A stretch of DNA of 64,000 nt from Cuneatibacter caecimuris (GCF_004216775.1 NZ_SGXF01000001.1:1228828-1292827); one strand, 5' to 3'; positions 16,202 through 25,193 are shown, counted from the first letter of the stretch. A program made the numbers and translations. The notes: generated by a model not told the origin, from the sequence alone.

Positions 16202-17014
16202 ATGAAATTCGGAGTTTGTATGAACCTGGCTGATGAGCTGGAGAAAGGGTCTCTGGAAGAGCATTTGAAGCAGATTTCTGCTGCCGGCTATGATTATGTG
16301 GAGACGTCCGCCGCCGGACTGAAGCCTTTGACATCCCTGCAGCTGGAAGAGATCAAAAACGCACTGGCGGGAAACGGCCTGTACTGTCCCAGGGCAAACT
16401 GTTTTTTCCCTGTGGACGCCCGCCTGGTTGGGCCTGATATCTGTCCGGAAATGCAGCTGGACTATCTGCAAGACATCCTGCCCAAAGCATCGGAGCTTGG
16501 AATCCAGGTGATCGTGCTGGGCTCCGGCAGCGCCCGCCGCGCACCAGAAGGCCTCGGCCACGAGCAGGCGCTGCAGCAATTTTCCCGGGCCGCGCGGATC
16601 TTCGCCCAGACAGCTTCCCGCTGGAATATCCAAATCGCACTGGAACATTTAAATCCCAAAGAAACCAACCTTTTGACCACATTGGAGGAAACCGTCCGAT
16701 CTATGGATCTGGCGGATCATGCTGCCTGCGGTTTTCTGTTTGACTTCTACCATGTGGACCTGTCAACGGAGGATATCCGCTGGGTATCTGAGAGAAAGGA
16801 ACGCCTGCTGCATGTGCACACCGCCCTCCCTGGTTCCCGCCTGTACCCCTTTCCTGAAGACTCCAATATTATGGAAAGCTTTTTCCGGACTCTGAAGGCA
16901 GCGGGATACAACGGCACGGTCAGCCTGGAAGGCAGTATGCGGGATGATGTTTCTTATGAAGACAACCTGAAGAACAGCCTGGAGCTGCTCAGACAGGGAA
17001 CATCCGAGAAATAA
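16202..17014 (+). CDS. sugar phosphate isomerase/epimerase (TIM barrel, AP-endonuclease-2 superfamily)
   Basis: A 270-residue TIM-barrel protein of the xylose-isomerase-like superfamily. It has the usual start MKFGVCMNLADEL, repeated beta strands (YDYVETSA, VIVLGSGSAR, IALEHLN, GFLFDFYHVD) and metal-ligand residues such as Glu in ALEHLN and the DFYH segment. Such enzymes isomerise or epimerise keto-sugars. The substrate is unknown. It stands alone under its own promoter and converges closely, with a 6-base gap, on the Nei-like gene. Confidence 0.82.
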   Translation: MKFGVCMNLADELEKGSLEEHLKQISAAGYDYVETSAAGLKPLTSLQLEEIKNALAGNGLYCPRANCFFPVDARLVGPDICPEMQLDYLQDILPKASELGIQVIVLGSGSARRAPEGLGHEQALQQFSRAARIFAQTASRWNIQIALEHLNPKETNLLTTLEETVRSMDLADHAACGFLFDFYHVDLSTEDIRWVSERKERLLHVHTALPGSRLYPFPEDSNIMESFFRTLKAAGYNGTVSLEGSMRDDVSYEDNLKNSLELLRQGTSEK

Positions 17015-17020
17015 TTCATC

Positions 17021-17851
17021 TTATCCGTCCAGTCTAAGGGGCTGGCAGCAGGGGCAATAATAGACAGATCCGCCTAAATAAGTTTCTTTTGTCAGCGGCC
17101 CCATGCATACCGGACAGGGGGATTTCCAGGTGTTTTTGGACATCTCTGTCCGGTATCCGCCGGGGCGGCCGAAGAGATCCTTTTCCGTATCCCTTCCTCC
17201 CTGAGCCGTCATTTCACGCAAAATATCTTTTGTGCATTCCAGAAGACGCCCCAGCTCCTCCTGGCTCATAGTCCCCATCTTTCTCTTGGGGTGGATGCCC
17301 GCGGCAAATAAAATATCCTGCAGCGTCCCGTTCCCAATCCCCGGAAATCGCTGTTCTGCTGCCAGGAAAGCTTTCGCGCTCAGCCCTGGACTGCTTTCTT
17401 TGGCTCTGTCCCAAAAATATCCCGGAAAATCTTCCGTGAAAGGGGATATTCCTTCCCTGCTTTTCTGATAATATTCATTTTCAAGGTCTCCATTGTGAAG
17501 CAGAATGCTCCCGTACATGGCCACGGTAAAAGCCAGAGCCATCCCATTGTCCAGACCGATCACCAGCTGGTAATTCCCAGGCACTTTCTCCTGGGGGCAC
17601 AGTCTGACGTTTACGCCATCGTTAAAGCACAGTTTTACTCCTCCCTCAAAAGATAATTCCACAAAAATCCCAAACCCTTCTGCGGTTATCACCCTGCGGC
17701 CTTTTAACGCAAGCTCGTAATCCGCCGGGTCTCCGCTGAACCAGCAGAATTTGTGAGGTTTGGCGGGCGGCAGAACATACGCCACGCTTTTCCCGGCAGC
17801 CTCTTGTTTCAGCTGACCGGCCAGTGTCAGGACTTCAGGCAATTCCAGCAT
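17021..17851 (-). CDS. Fpg/Nei-family DNA glycosylase-like protein lacking the N-terminal catalytic proline
   Basis: A 276-residue protein with the Fpg/Nei fold: an N-terminal ELPEV stretch, the helix-two-turns-helix loop GIGNGTLQDILFAAGIHP, and a C-terminal zinc finger (CPVC ... CPCC). The family's catalytic nucleophile is Pro2, exposed after methionine removal; here the sequence reads MLELPEV, so residue 2 is Leu. Glu3 is kept. It may therefore bind damaged DNA or use a different nucleophile instead of acting as a normal bifunctional glycosylase. The gene follows GH28 after an inverted repeat and may be co-transcribed with ogt and GH28. Fold assignment is firm; activity is not. Confidence 0.82.
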   Translation of the reverse strand: MLELPEVLTLAGQLKQEAAGKSVAYVLPPAKPHKFCWFSGDPADYELALKGRRVITAEGFGIFVELSFEGGVKLCFNDGVNVRLCPQEKVPGNYQLVIGLDNGMALAFTVAMYGSILLHNGDLENEYYQKSREGISPFTEDFPGYFWDRAKESSPGLSAKAFLAAEQRFPGIGNGTLQDILFAAGIHPKRKMGTMSQEELGRLLECTKDILREMTAQGGRDTEKDLFGRPGGYRTEMSKNTWKSPCPVCMGPLTKETYLGGSVYYCPCCQPLRLDG

Positions 17852-17876
17852 CTCATATCTCCTCTCTGCATGCGCG

Positions 17877-17919
17877 GACAGCCGGACCCTCCGTACCTAT
17901 TCCGGAGGGCCCGGCTGTC
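17877..17919. terminator. strong hairpin between GH28 and Nei-like genes
   Basis: Arms of 17 bases (17877-17893 and 17903-17919) with one mismatch, GACAGCCGG and CCGGCTGTC at the base, and a 9-base loop. In the plus direction a T-rich stretch follows; in the minus direction none does. It may stop transcription from the plus side or modulate readthrough from GH28 into the Nei-like gene. Confidence 0.5.
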
Positions 17920-17921
17920 TG

Positions 17922-19301
17922 TTATTTATTTACTATAGATTCAATTCCTTCCCGGGCCGCTTTTCCCCGAATATTTTCCAGCCGCGCATCCCCGCAGCCT
18001 TCCAGTTCTGCCAGGTGCGTCCACCATGGCTGGATCTCTCCGCGCCACTGCACCTCAAGATCACTGACCTGCAGGCCGCTGATCCGGCGGGCATACAGCC
18101 CCGGAATTCCATGCTCATAGAGATTGCGCATGGATGGCTGTTCATCAAACAGCCCGCCCGGCTGGGTTCCCTGTTTTTCCATGGAAATATGAATATTCTT
18201 CAGCCGGATCTGCTCCACCGGACAATCCTCATCCGCCCCCAGGAATATACAGGACTCTGCTTTCAGTGAAATATTCTCAAAAGATACTTCACGGATTACG
18301 CCTGTTCTCTTTCCTGACTCCTTATGGGCGGCATTTCTCCAGGTATTGCTGATGAACACCGGTTCTCCTTTTCCCCACCAGCCAGGGGCAAAGGCCCGCC
18401 CGGGGGCGTCGGCATAGCGCCGTACCGCGCCGGTCAGATCGTGTACCCTGATGTTTTCCAGACAGGCGCCGTCCCGCACCCAGATTCCAATGGCTCTGGA
18501 ACAGTCCTCAATAATACAGTCAGACATCAGAATATTCCTGATATCCCCATGTGTTTCCGTGCCCACCTTCAGCGCTGAATCGTGAGAATGCAGGATGCAC
18601 CCCCGGATGATAATATTCTGGCAGGGCCCGTACAGCCTGGTCATGGGCTCCGTGGTTTTCACCACAATCGCGTCGTCCCCGGTGCGGATGATGCAGTCGG
18701 AAATCAGCACATCCTGGCAGCTGTCCGGATCAATCCCGTCATTATTGGCGCCCCGGTTATTGTTCAGGATATTGATCCCCGTCACACGCACTCTCCGGCA
18801 GCCGGCCATGTGCAGAGTCCAGTGGCTGGAATCCCGGAAGGTCACGCCTTCAATCCGCATGTCCTCCACATCTTCAAAAAAAGTGAGTCTGGGGCGAAAA
18901 CCGTTTGTAAGAACAGGGCACTCATGGAAGCCTCCGTCCGCCCCGTCATCCGCCATGATCCGGCTCCCCTGCCCGTCGATCACGCCTCTGCCCGTCACCG
19001 CGATGTCATGGCAGTGCGCCGCTCCCAGGAAATAGCCGCATTCCTCCTCCGCTCCGTCAGGCGCTTCCGTCTGCACGATATGCTCCCGGTTTAAAGAACA
19101 CCGGAGGACCGCCCCCGCTTCCAGATGCAGCTCCACGCCTGTTTTCAGCCGGATCGTTCCGCAGAGATAGTCTCCTGCCGGCACCGTTACCCGGCCGCCC
19201 CCGCCCGCGCTGCAGCTGTCTATGGCTCTCTGTATGCTGGGCCCGTCATTTGTCACCCCATCCGCCGCAGTACCAAATTCTCTTACATCAAACTGATTCA
19301 T
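17922..19301 (-). CDS. glycoside hydrolase family 28 (polygalacturonase-like)
   Basis: A 459-residue right-handed beta-helix protein. GH28 signatures are present: NNDGIDPDS (Asp188 and Asp191), TGDDA (Asp209-Asp210) and HSHDSALKVGTE in place of the usual GHG segment. The N-terminus FDVREFGTAADGVTND is typical of the pectate-lyase-fold clade. There is no signal peptide, so it probably acts inside the cell on imported oligosaccharides such as pectin fragments. Its ATG overlaps the ogt stop by four bases, an odd pairing. It lies next to a sugar ABC importer. Galacturonide or rhamnogalacturonide substrates are plausible but not proved. Confidence 0.85.
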   Translation of the reverse strand: MNQFDVREFGTAADGVTNDGPSIQRAIDSCSAGGGGRVTVPAGDYLCGTIRLKTGVELHLEAGAVLRCSLNREHIVQTEAPDGAEEECGYFLGAAHCHDIAVTGRGVIDGQGSRIMADDGADGGFHECPVLTNGFRPRLTFFEDVEDMRIEGVTFRDSSHWTLHMAGCRRVRVTGINILNNNRGANNDGIDPDSCQDVLISDCIIRTGDDAIVVKTTEPMTRLYGPCQNIIIRGCILHSHDSALKVGTETHGDIRNILMSDCIIEDCSRAIGIWVRDGACLENIRVHDLTGAVRRYADAPGRAFAPGWWGKGEPVFISNTWRNAAHKESGKRTGVIREVSFENISLKAESCIFLGADEDCPVEQIRLKNIHISMEKQGTQPGGLFDEQPSMRNLYEHGIPGLYARRISGLQVSDLEVQWRGEIQPWWTHLAELEGCGDARLENIRGKAAREGIESIVNK

Positions 19302-19816
19302 TTCTTTGCCTCCCTATGGCTGCGGCACACCTTGCCGCAGCATACCTCTAACCCCTCCAGCTCCAGCAGATGCACCTTTACGTCCAGCCCTCCGCCGTAT
19401 CCCGTCAGGCTGCCGTCCGAACCCACCACCCGGTGGCAGGGCACAATGATAGAAACAGGATTGCGGTGATTTGCCATCCCCACCGCCCGGCAGGCCCTGG
19501 GCCTTCCGATCTGCGCGGCAATCTCTCCATAACTCCTGATTTCTCCGTAGGGAATGGTTCTCAGCGCCTCCCAGTCCTGCTTCTGAAATTCTGTCCCCCG
19601 TAGGGAGAGGGGCAGGTCAAACTCTCTCCTGGTTCCCGCGAAATATTCTGACAGCTGCTGTTTCGCGGTTTTCAGCAATTCCGTTTCTTTTTCCTCTGCC
19701 GGCGCCATCTGTTCTCCCTCAAAGCGGAGTTCCGCAATTCCTCCGGCCTCCTCAACCAGCGTCAGACGGCCGATGGGCGTCTGTACCTGGCTGTAATACC
19801 TTCCCTCATTCTTCAT
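19298..19816 (-). CDS. ogt: methylated-DNA-protein-cysteine methyltransferase
   Basis: About 172 residues. The active-site motif is VPCHRVVG with the acceptor cysteine, preceded by IPYGEIRSYGEIA and GNHRNP-like MANHRNPVSII. It transfers alkyl groups from O6-methylguanine to its own cysteine. The start at 19816 is used because a GGGGA ribosome site precedes it. Two extra cysteines sit near the C-terminus (VCCGKVC). It is translationally coupled to GH28 through a four-base overlap and has its own promoter. Confidence 0.93.
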   Translation of the reverse strand: MKNEGRYYSQVQTPIGRLTLVEEAGGIAELRFEGEQMAPAEEKETELLKTAKQQLSEYFAGTRREFDLPLSLRGTEFQKQDWEALRTIPYGEIRSYGEIAAQIGRPRACRAVGMANHRNPVSIIVPCHRVVGSDGSLTGYGGGLDVKVHLLELEGLEVCCGKVCRSHREAKK

Positions 19817-19851
19817 CTGTATTTTTCCCCAATCCACAGGCTGTTTTTTTC

Positions 19852-19880
19852 ATTATACCAGCCGCAGCCCGGGATTACAA
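19852..19880 (-). promoter_or_regulatory. promoter of the ogt-GH28 operon
   Basis: Minus-strand -35 TTGTAA (19875-19880), 17-base spacer, -10 TATAAT (19852-19857), about 35 bases before the ogt start. This separates ogt-GH28 from the upstream 598-residue gene and importer. Confidence 0.6.
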
Positions 19881-19908
19881 TGGATTATTCTTTCGTTTCC
19901 CGCAGAGA

Positions 19909-21705
19909 TCAGATATTGTGTGTTTCATATACTCTGTTGGCGTCCAGCATATGGTTCCACATGGTATCCGCCTTTTTCCTCAGCTGTTCCACAATATGAG
20001 GCCCATAATAGAAAATATCTTCTTTTTCCTCTTCCGTCACCATAGTCAGCAACTCCGTCTCATATCCTTCCAGCAGGTCCGCCAGTTCCAGCACGTTTTC
20101 AATCTCCGATCTGCTGATATTCTGAAACTCTTCCACTCTGCGGTCATTACGGGTGGGCCAGCGCAGGGACAGCTGCGGCTCTGCGGTGAAGTCTGTCCTG
20201 TCTGCCAGTTCCTGGAACTGGGCGGCATTCACTATATTTCTGAAAAAGCATTTCTGTACTTTCAGCCTGCGGATCAGCATTTTCAGCGGTTCTTTCGCAG
20301 TTTCTGCGGCAGCCTCCACAGCCTGCCCCAGCAGCTGCACCGCCTGATCCAGGCTGTTTTCCGCCTGCATCATGGTCTGGGTCAGCATAAAGACTGCGGT
20401 GAATCCCCTGACCCCTTCTATTCCCTGCATATCCAGCAGATCATTGGCCCTCTCCGGCGTCAGCGCCTGGAACTGGTAGGGACGGTAGTAACCGTATTCT
20501 TCTTCCGTCAGCTCCTCAGGATAAAGCACAAAAGGCCGGTTAATCCAGCGCTGGTGCTGGCATCCGTACATCATCAGGTCCAGCCCGGTATGGCGCAGGT
20601 GCGTAAAACTTTCGTCAATATGATACCAGGCGTCCAGAAGTCTGGACGCGGCCTCAGTTCCTGCCAGTTCCGCGGCACATTCTTTCAGCAGGGCCAGGCC
20701 TTCTGCCATATCCTCCGCCTGCCCTTTTTCCTTCAGCAGTTTCAAATAGCACTCCGCCTCATTCATATCCGTTTTGGGGATGTCCAGAACCAGATAACGG
20801 CTGCCGCTGTCCGCCGCTTTCTGCATATATCGGCAGAAAGCGATCATTTGGGGAATCCCTGTTACAGGAGGCTTGCACTGGAAAGGATTGGCAAAGCAGC
20901 TGATGGGGCGGTTCCCATGGCAGTCTCTGTCATTCACCACCTGCCCTTCTTTCAGCAGCGGCCAGACCGCGTCAATGGCAGCTTCCCTGTCCTTAAAGTC
21001 AATATTGGCATTGAGGTGAATAACCGGGTTTACGCCGCCTTCCTTTGCCCCTTCTGTCAGCGCGTCCATATAGCCGCAGATCCTGTCCGACATAGGGCGT
21101 TTCCGCACGGACATCGGGCCGTTGGGCCCCGCATAGGTGCCGGCGCTCCAGCTGATCCCTCCGCCGCTGTCATTGGACATCACGATAAAGAAATCGATCC
21201 CGGTCTCCCGGCACAGCTGCTTCATGGCATACCGGTACATGGAAAGCACTTCCGGATCGTCAATATTAGGGCTGTAATAAGGTTTCCTGGAACGCCTGGG
21301 ATGATCACAGCGGGCCCCTCTCCAGTTGGGATGGTCCCGGTACGCCGCTTCCGGCAGCCAGAATGGCTCATTGCTGTAGAAAGCCCCCTTCAGCCCGATT
21401 TTATCCAGTATGCGGCATCTCTCCGCCACCAGCTCATGGCACCGGCGGATGTGTTCCTGAGGCAGATAAGGCTCCAGTTCCGGCGGGCAGATCACTTTGA
21501 AAAACTGTGCGTGCCCCATGCTCCAGTTGGAATAAGGGTCTGTCCTGTCCATATCCCACATCCAATGGCTTCTGGGAAGATCCCCCACCATCATATGGGT
21601 GCCGCCCAGCTCCTTCACCAGCCTGGCAGCCTGTTCAAATTCTTCCATCGAAGAAGTCTCTATGTGAAAAACCAATTCCTGATCACTCTTAAATTCCTGT
21701 TTCAT
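19909..21705 (-). CDS. uncharacterised 598-residue protein in sugar importer cluster
   Basis: I do not recognise a named family. The protein has no signal peptide or membrane segment. The N-terminal 200 residues alternate hydrophobic strands and helices as in a TIM barrel: HMMVGDLPRSHWMW, then LKGAFYSNEP (Glu113), then FFIVMSNDSGGGISW (Asp179), then VIHLNANIDF. Conserved-looking acids after beta strands suggest a glycoside hydrolase-type active site. The C-terminal 200 residues are helical. It follows a sugar ABC importer, is preceded by a hairpin, and is likely to degrade an imported glycan fragment. That role is inferred from context. Confidence 0.6.
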   Translation of the reverse strand: MKQEFKSDQELVFHIETSSMEEFEQAARLVKELGGTHMMVGDLPRSHWMWDMDRTDPYSNWSMGHAQFFKVICPPELEPYLPQEHIRRCHELVAERCRILDKIGLKGAFYSNEPFWLPEAAYRDHPNWRGARCDHPRRSRKPYYSPNIDDPEVLSMYRYAMKQLCRETGIDFFIVMSNDSGGGISWSAGTYAGPNGPMSVRKRPMSDRICGYMDALTEGAKEGGVNPVIHLNANIDFKDREAAIDAVWPLLKEGQVVNDRDCHGNRPISCFANPFQCKPPVTGIPQMIAFCRYMQKAADSGSRYLVLDIPKTDMNEAECYLKLLKEKGQAEDMAEGLALLKECAAELAGTEAASRLLDAWYHIDESFTHLRHTGLDLMMYGCQHQRWINRPFVLYPEELTEEEYGYYRPYQFQALTPERANDLLDMQGIEGVRGFTAVFMLTQTMMQAENSLDQAVQLLGQAVEAAAETAKEPLKMLIRRLKVQKCFFRNIVNAAQFQELADRTDFTAEPQLSLRWPTRNDRRVEEFQNISRSEIENVLELADLLEGYETELLTMVTEEEKEDIFYYGPHIVEQLRKKADTMWNHMLDANRVYETHNI

Positions 21706-21790
21706 TTCTCATTCTCCTTCATCCAATCAATTCACCTGTTTTATAAGCAATGGGGGCAAATCCCTTTCAGCCCGCAATCTCCAAAATCGC

Positions 21791-21853
21791 AAAAAGGCGC
21801 GCACATAAAGTTTTGGGGGCGAAACCCTGCCCTGTACTTCATCTGCGCGCCTC
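21791..21853 (-). terminator. internal terminator after the importer permease genes
   Basis: On the minus strand, AGGCGCGCA pairs with TGCGCGCCT (plus 21795-21803 and 21844-21852), enclosing a 40-base arm, and five T residues follow at once (plus AAAAA at 21791-21795). It lies between the second permease and the 598-residue gene, so it probably lowers expression of the genes beyond. Confidence 0.7.
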
Positions 21854-21908
21854 TACATCCTTCCTCTGCACGGCCCAGGTCCTGCTTCCAGCGGACCGGC
21901 GGCGTCTG

Positions 21909-22787
21909 TCATCCCTTCAGGCCTGAGGTGGTAATGCCTTCTACAAAATACTTCTGCGCGAAGAAGAACAGAAGAGTGGGCGGGATCATGGACACAAAGG
22001 ACATAGCCAATACCTGGTTCCACTGAGTCACCGCGCCCTGGCTGTCGATGGACATTTTCAAAGCCAGGGACAGGGTATATTTCTTCACGCTGCTGATATA
22101 GATCAGGTTGTTGAAATAATCGTTCCATCTCCACAGGAACTGGAAGATGATCACGGAAAACATTGCCGGCTTCATCAGCGGGAACAGAATCCTCACATAA
22201 GTCATAAACGGATTGCAGCCGTCCACGCAGGCCGATTCATCCAGCTCCCGGGGAATCCCTCTCAGAAACTGCATCTGCATGAAGATAAAAAACGGATAGC
22301 AGGCAAACAGAGCGGGAATCCAGAAAGGCATATAAGTATCGATCCATCCCAGCTGGTTGAACACAACGTATCTGGGAATGATGATCACCGCGTCAGGCAG
22401 CATCAGGGTGGAAATCATCAGCACAAACAGCGCGCCCCGGCACGGGAATTTAAACCTGGCGAAACCATAAGCCACGATTCCTGTGGACAGCACGGTGACA
22501 ATCACCGTAGGCAGAACCAGGGCAAAGGTATTCAGGTAAAAGGTGGTATATGTATATTGGCCGCTTCCTTTCCAGCCGTTGACAAAGGCCTCCCAGGTGA
22601 ATGTCTCCGGGAAAAAGGACAGCTTGCCGAACAGCTCCGTATTTGTCTTAAAGGTGGAGAAGAACAGCCACACCAGCGGATAGATCATGAAGAACCCTAC
22701 GAACACCAGGAACGCATAGGTTATAATCCTCTTCCAGGTCTTTTTCTTTCTTGCTTTTGTCACAACTACAGCATTACTTTTGCTCAT
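21909..22787 (-). CDS. carbohydrate ABC transporter permease (MalG-like)
   Basis: A 292-residue permease with about six hydrophobic segments and the EAA loop (ELDESACVDGCNPFMTYVRILFP) that contacts the ATPase. It pairs with the MalF-like gene, with which it overlaps at a TGATG junction. No ATPase gene is present here, so the importer probably shares a multipurpose ATPase encoded elsewhere, as is common for this class. Confidence 0.9.
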   Translation of the reverse strand: MSKSNAVVVTKARKKKTWKRIITYAFLVFVGFFMIYPLVWLFFSTFKTNTELFGKLSFFPETFTWEAFVNGWKGSGQYTYTTFYLNTFALVLPTVIVTVLSTGIVAYGFARFKFPCRGALFVLMISTLMLPDAVIIIPRYVVFNQLGWIDTYMPFWIPALFACYPFFIFMQMQFLRGIPRELDESACVDGCNPFMTYVRILFPLMKPAMFSVIIFQFLWRWNDYFNNLIYISSVKKYTLSLALKMSIDSQGAVTQWNQVLAMSFVSMIPPTLLFFFAQKYFVEGITTSGLKG

Positions 22788-23719
22788 CAGTTCATCCCCC
22801 CGTCTTCATAATATACCCATGCGTCAGAGGTCTTGAATAACAGCCCGGTCACCACCAGCACGATTGCGAACAGCACCCAGGAAGTGGCGCTGGCATAACC
22901 CATCTTGGAATTTGTAAAAGCTTCCTCATAGATTTTCAGCCCCAACAGATAAGTGCCGCGGTTCGGCCCGCCGTTGGTGATGATAGATACTGATGTGAAT
23001 TCCTGCAGCGCGTTAATTGTCTGCATCATCAGGTTGAAAAATACAATGGGCGTGATCATGGGCAGCGTGATTTTGAAAAACTGGCGTACTTTGGACGCGC
23101 CGTCCACCGAAGCCGCCTCATACAGTTCCTGGGGCACATTTTTCAGCCCGGCCAAAAACAGCACCATGGAGGATCCAAACTGCCACACCACCAGCAGGCT
23201 TACGGTTACCAGCGCCATATTGGGATCGCCCAGCCAGCTCACTGCCGGGATATGGAATACAGCCAGCGCCTTATTCACAATACCGTCCTGCATGAACAGG
23301 AACTTCCACAGGATTGAAACCGCCACACTGCCGCCCATGATAGATGGCAGGTAATAGATCGTGCGGAACATATTGATCCCGCGCAGCTTCATGTTCAGAA
23401 GCATTGCGATAAACAATGCAAAGGCCAGTTTTACGGGAACTGACATAATCGCATATTTTACTGTCAGCCACAGGGATTTCAAAAAATGTTTGTCTTTCGT
23501 GAACAGTTTCACGTAGTTTTCCACACCGACCCATTTCCCATCAGCCAGCACAGAAAAATCTGTAAAAGAATAATATAAAGATGCCAGCAGCGGATACAGC
23601 TGAAACGCCAGGAACCCAATGATCCAGGGAGTGATAAACGCCACACCCCACTTCCAGTTGCGCGGAAGTTTCCTGACCTTTTTTACCGCAGGTACTGCGG
23701 ACGCGTTTGCTTTTGCCAT
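22787..23719 (-). CDS. carbohydrate ABC transporter permease (MalF/UgpA-like)
   Basis: A 310-residue inner-membrane permease with about six hydrophobic segments and the EAA motif ELYEAASVDGASKVRQFFKITLPM. It forms a heterodimeric channel with the product of the next gene and takes sugar from the lipoprotein at 23802. It starts after an 83-base gap that contains a hairpin. Confidence 0.9.
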   Translation of the reverse strand: MAKANASAVPAVKKVRKLPRNWKWGVAFITPWIIGFLAFQLYPLLASLYYSFTDFSVLADGKWVGVENYVKLFTKDKHFLKSLWLTVKYAIMSVPVKLAFALFIAMLLNMKLRGINMFRTIYYLPSIMGGSVAVSILWKFLFMQDGIVNKALAVFHIPAVSWLGDPNMALVTVSLLVVWQFGSSMVLFLAGLKNVPQELYEAASVDGASKVRQFFKITLPMITPIVFFNLMMQTINALQEFTSVSIITNGGPNRGTYLLGLKIYEEAFTNSKMGYASATSWVLFAIVLVVTGLLFKTSDAWVYYEDGGMN

Positions 23720-23746
23720 GCTTGGTCACGCTCCTTTTGTCAAAAG

Positions 23747-23788
23747 AAAACGCTGTGTGGCGGCCTTTTGCAAACCACACAGCATTTT
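23747..23788 (-). terminator. intercistronic hairpin between binding-protein and permease genes
   Basis: Minus strand: AAAATGCTGTGTGG pairs with CCACACAGCGTTTT over 14 bases, with a 14-base loop, followed by a T-rich tail. Such partial terminators often let the binding protein be made in excess over its permeases, and may protect its mRNA end. Confidence 0.65.
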
Positions 23789-23801
23789 CCGGATTTCTTA
23801 A

Positions 23802-25193
23802 TTACTTGTTTTTCAGGGTCTCCAAAAGCTCTGTATATGACTCAACCATTTCCTTCGCGCCCTCTTCAGGAGTGGAATCGCCGTAGATCACTTCCTGGAT
23901 GATATCTTTGCGGATGGTCTCCAGCTCTGTATTTCCGCTGATGGCATTGATGGAGAAAGGATTGTTATCGCCCGCAATCTCCGTAGCCTTTTTCATTACA
24001 GGATTCAGCAGGTTTTCTTTTGTCATAACATCAATGGCAGTGGAAGTAGCCGGATAACCGCGGCAGTCTTTCAGGATCTTGATGGCTTCTTCATCATTCA
24101 TCATCCAATCCAGGAATTTCGCAGCCTCTTCCTTATTCTCAGAAGCGTCGTTGATGACAAATCCCATGTTTCCGGAGAAATCAACGCCGGAGCTCTTAGC
24201 ATCTTTCATCACAGGGATGCTCATGCAGTCCAGCTCCGCCTCGATGGACGCTGCATACTTCGCGGTAGCGCCGGTGATATCCAGCAGGATGCCGATCTGG
24301 CCGTTCACCCATTTCGTGTTCTGTTCCATCTGGCCTACGAAAACCGCGGATTCGCCAAAGGGCTCCATGGTGCCGGTCTCATACAGGTCTTTGATATTAT
24401 GAAGGGCCGCTGTCATCTGTTCCTCTGTAAAGTTCAGGGAATAGTCTTCATTTACAATGCTGCCGCCTGTCATCTGCGCCAGATATTCCAGGATAATCAG
24501 ACGGTTCAGCACATCGATATCCGCTGTCATCAGATACTCGTCCGGATTTGCGTCATGGATCTCTTTTCCCAGCGCCATGATCTCTTCCCAGGTGTAAACC
24601 TTTTCCAAATCCAGGCCATGCTTGTCTGCAAACTCTTTATTCACATACATGATCTGGCCGCCGATGGAGCAGGAATACAGCACGGGTTCATCATTGTATG
24701 TACCGGAACCGCTCAGAACGGTCTGGTCCAATGTGGTTAAATCCACAGGCAGCTTGGACATGTCGGCCAGATAGTGCTTCGCACCCTGCACGTCAGCGAT
24801 CCAGTCCCGGTGGAACTGCATGATGTCAGGTGCGGTGCCGCTGGACAGCGTGGTGATCATCTTCTCGTAATATCCGTCATAGCCCTGGTATTCACCTTCA
24901 ATCTTTACATTGGGGTGGGCCTTTTCGTAAGCTTTGATTGCCTCCAGAGTGGCCTCATGCCTGGAATCGCCGCCCCACCAGGAAAAACGAAGGGTCACCT
25001 GTTTTTCTGAATCTCCGCCTTTTGTCTCTGCAGCTGTCGTCTCTCCTCCGGCAGTGGTTTTTTCCTGCGCTGCAGTGGTATTGTCTTTTGGTGCGGCAGT
25101 GGTCCCGGAATCGCCGTTCCCGCATCCTGCCATCGCCCCAACCATACATGCTGAAAGCGCCAGCGCCGTGATTCTTTTCAAGCTCTTTCTCAT
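23802..25193 (-). CDS. sugar ABC transporter substrate-binding lipoprotein
   Basis: A 463-residue extracellular solute-binding protein family 1 member. The signal peptide ends with a lipobox at Cys24 (GAMAGC), followed by a Thr/Ala/Glu-rich linker (about 30-65). The mature domain begins with VTLRFSWWGGDSRHEATLEAIKAYEKAHPNVKIEGEYQGYDGYYEKM, given here only as a pattern: FSWWGG, then YEKAHP and TTLSSGTAPDIMQ. It captures oligosaccharides for the two permeases downstream. It is the first gene of its operon and divergent from YesN/YesM, which probably activate it. Confidence 0.92.
   Translation of the reverse strand: MRKSLKRITALALSACMVGAMAGCGNGDSGTTAAPKDNTTAAQEKTTAGGETTAAETKGGDSEKQVTLRFSWWGGDSRHEATLEAIKAYEKAHPNVKIEGEYQGYDGYYEKMITTLSSGTAPDIMQFHRDWIADVQGAKHYLADMSKLPVDLTTLDQTVLSGSGTYNDEPVLYSCSIGGQIMYVNKEFADKHGLDLEKVYTWEEIMALGKEIHDANPDEYLMTADIDVLNRLIILEYLAQMTGGSIVNEDYSLNFTEEQMTAALHNIKDLYETGTMEPFGESAVFVGQMEQNTKWVNGQIGILLDITGATAKYAASIEAELDCMSIPVMKDAKSSGVDFSGNMGFVINDASENKEEAAKFLDWMMNDEEAIKILKDCRGYPATSTAIDVMTKENLLNPVMKKATEIAGDNNPFSINAISGNTELETIRKDIIQEVIYGDSTPEEGAKEMVESYTELLETLKNK

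Noticed and set aside
19918-22026. 702-residue plus-strand frame
   Set aside because: It is opposite the 598-residue gene and its neighbour and arises from GC-rich third positions; no domain or ribosome site.
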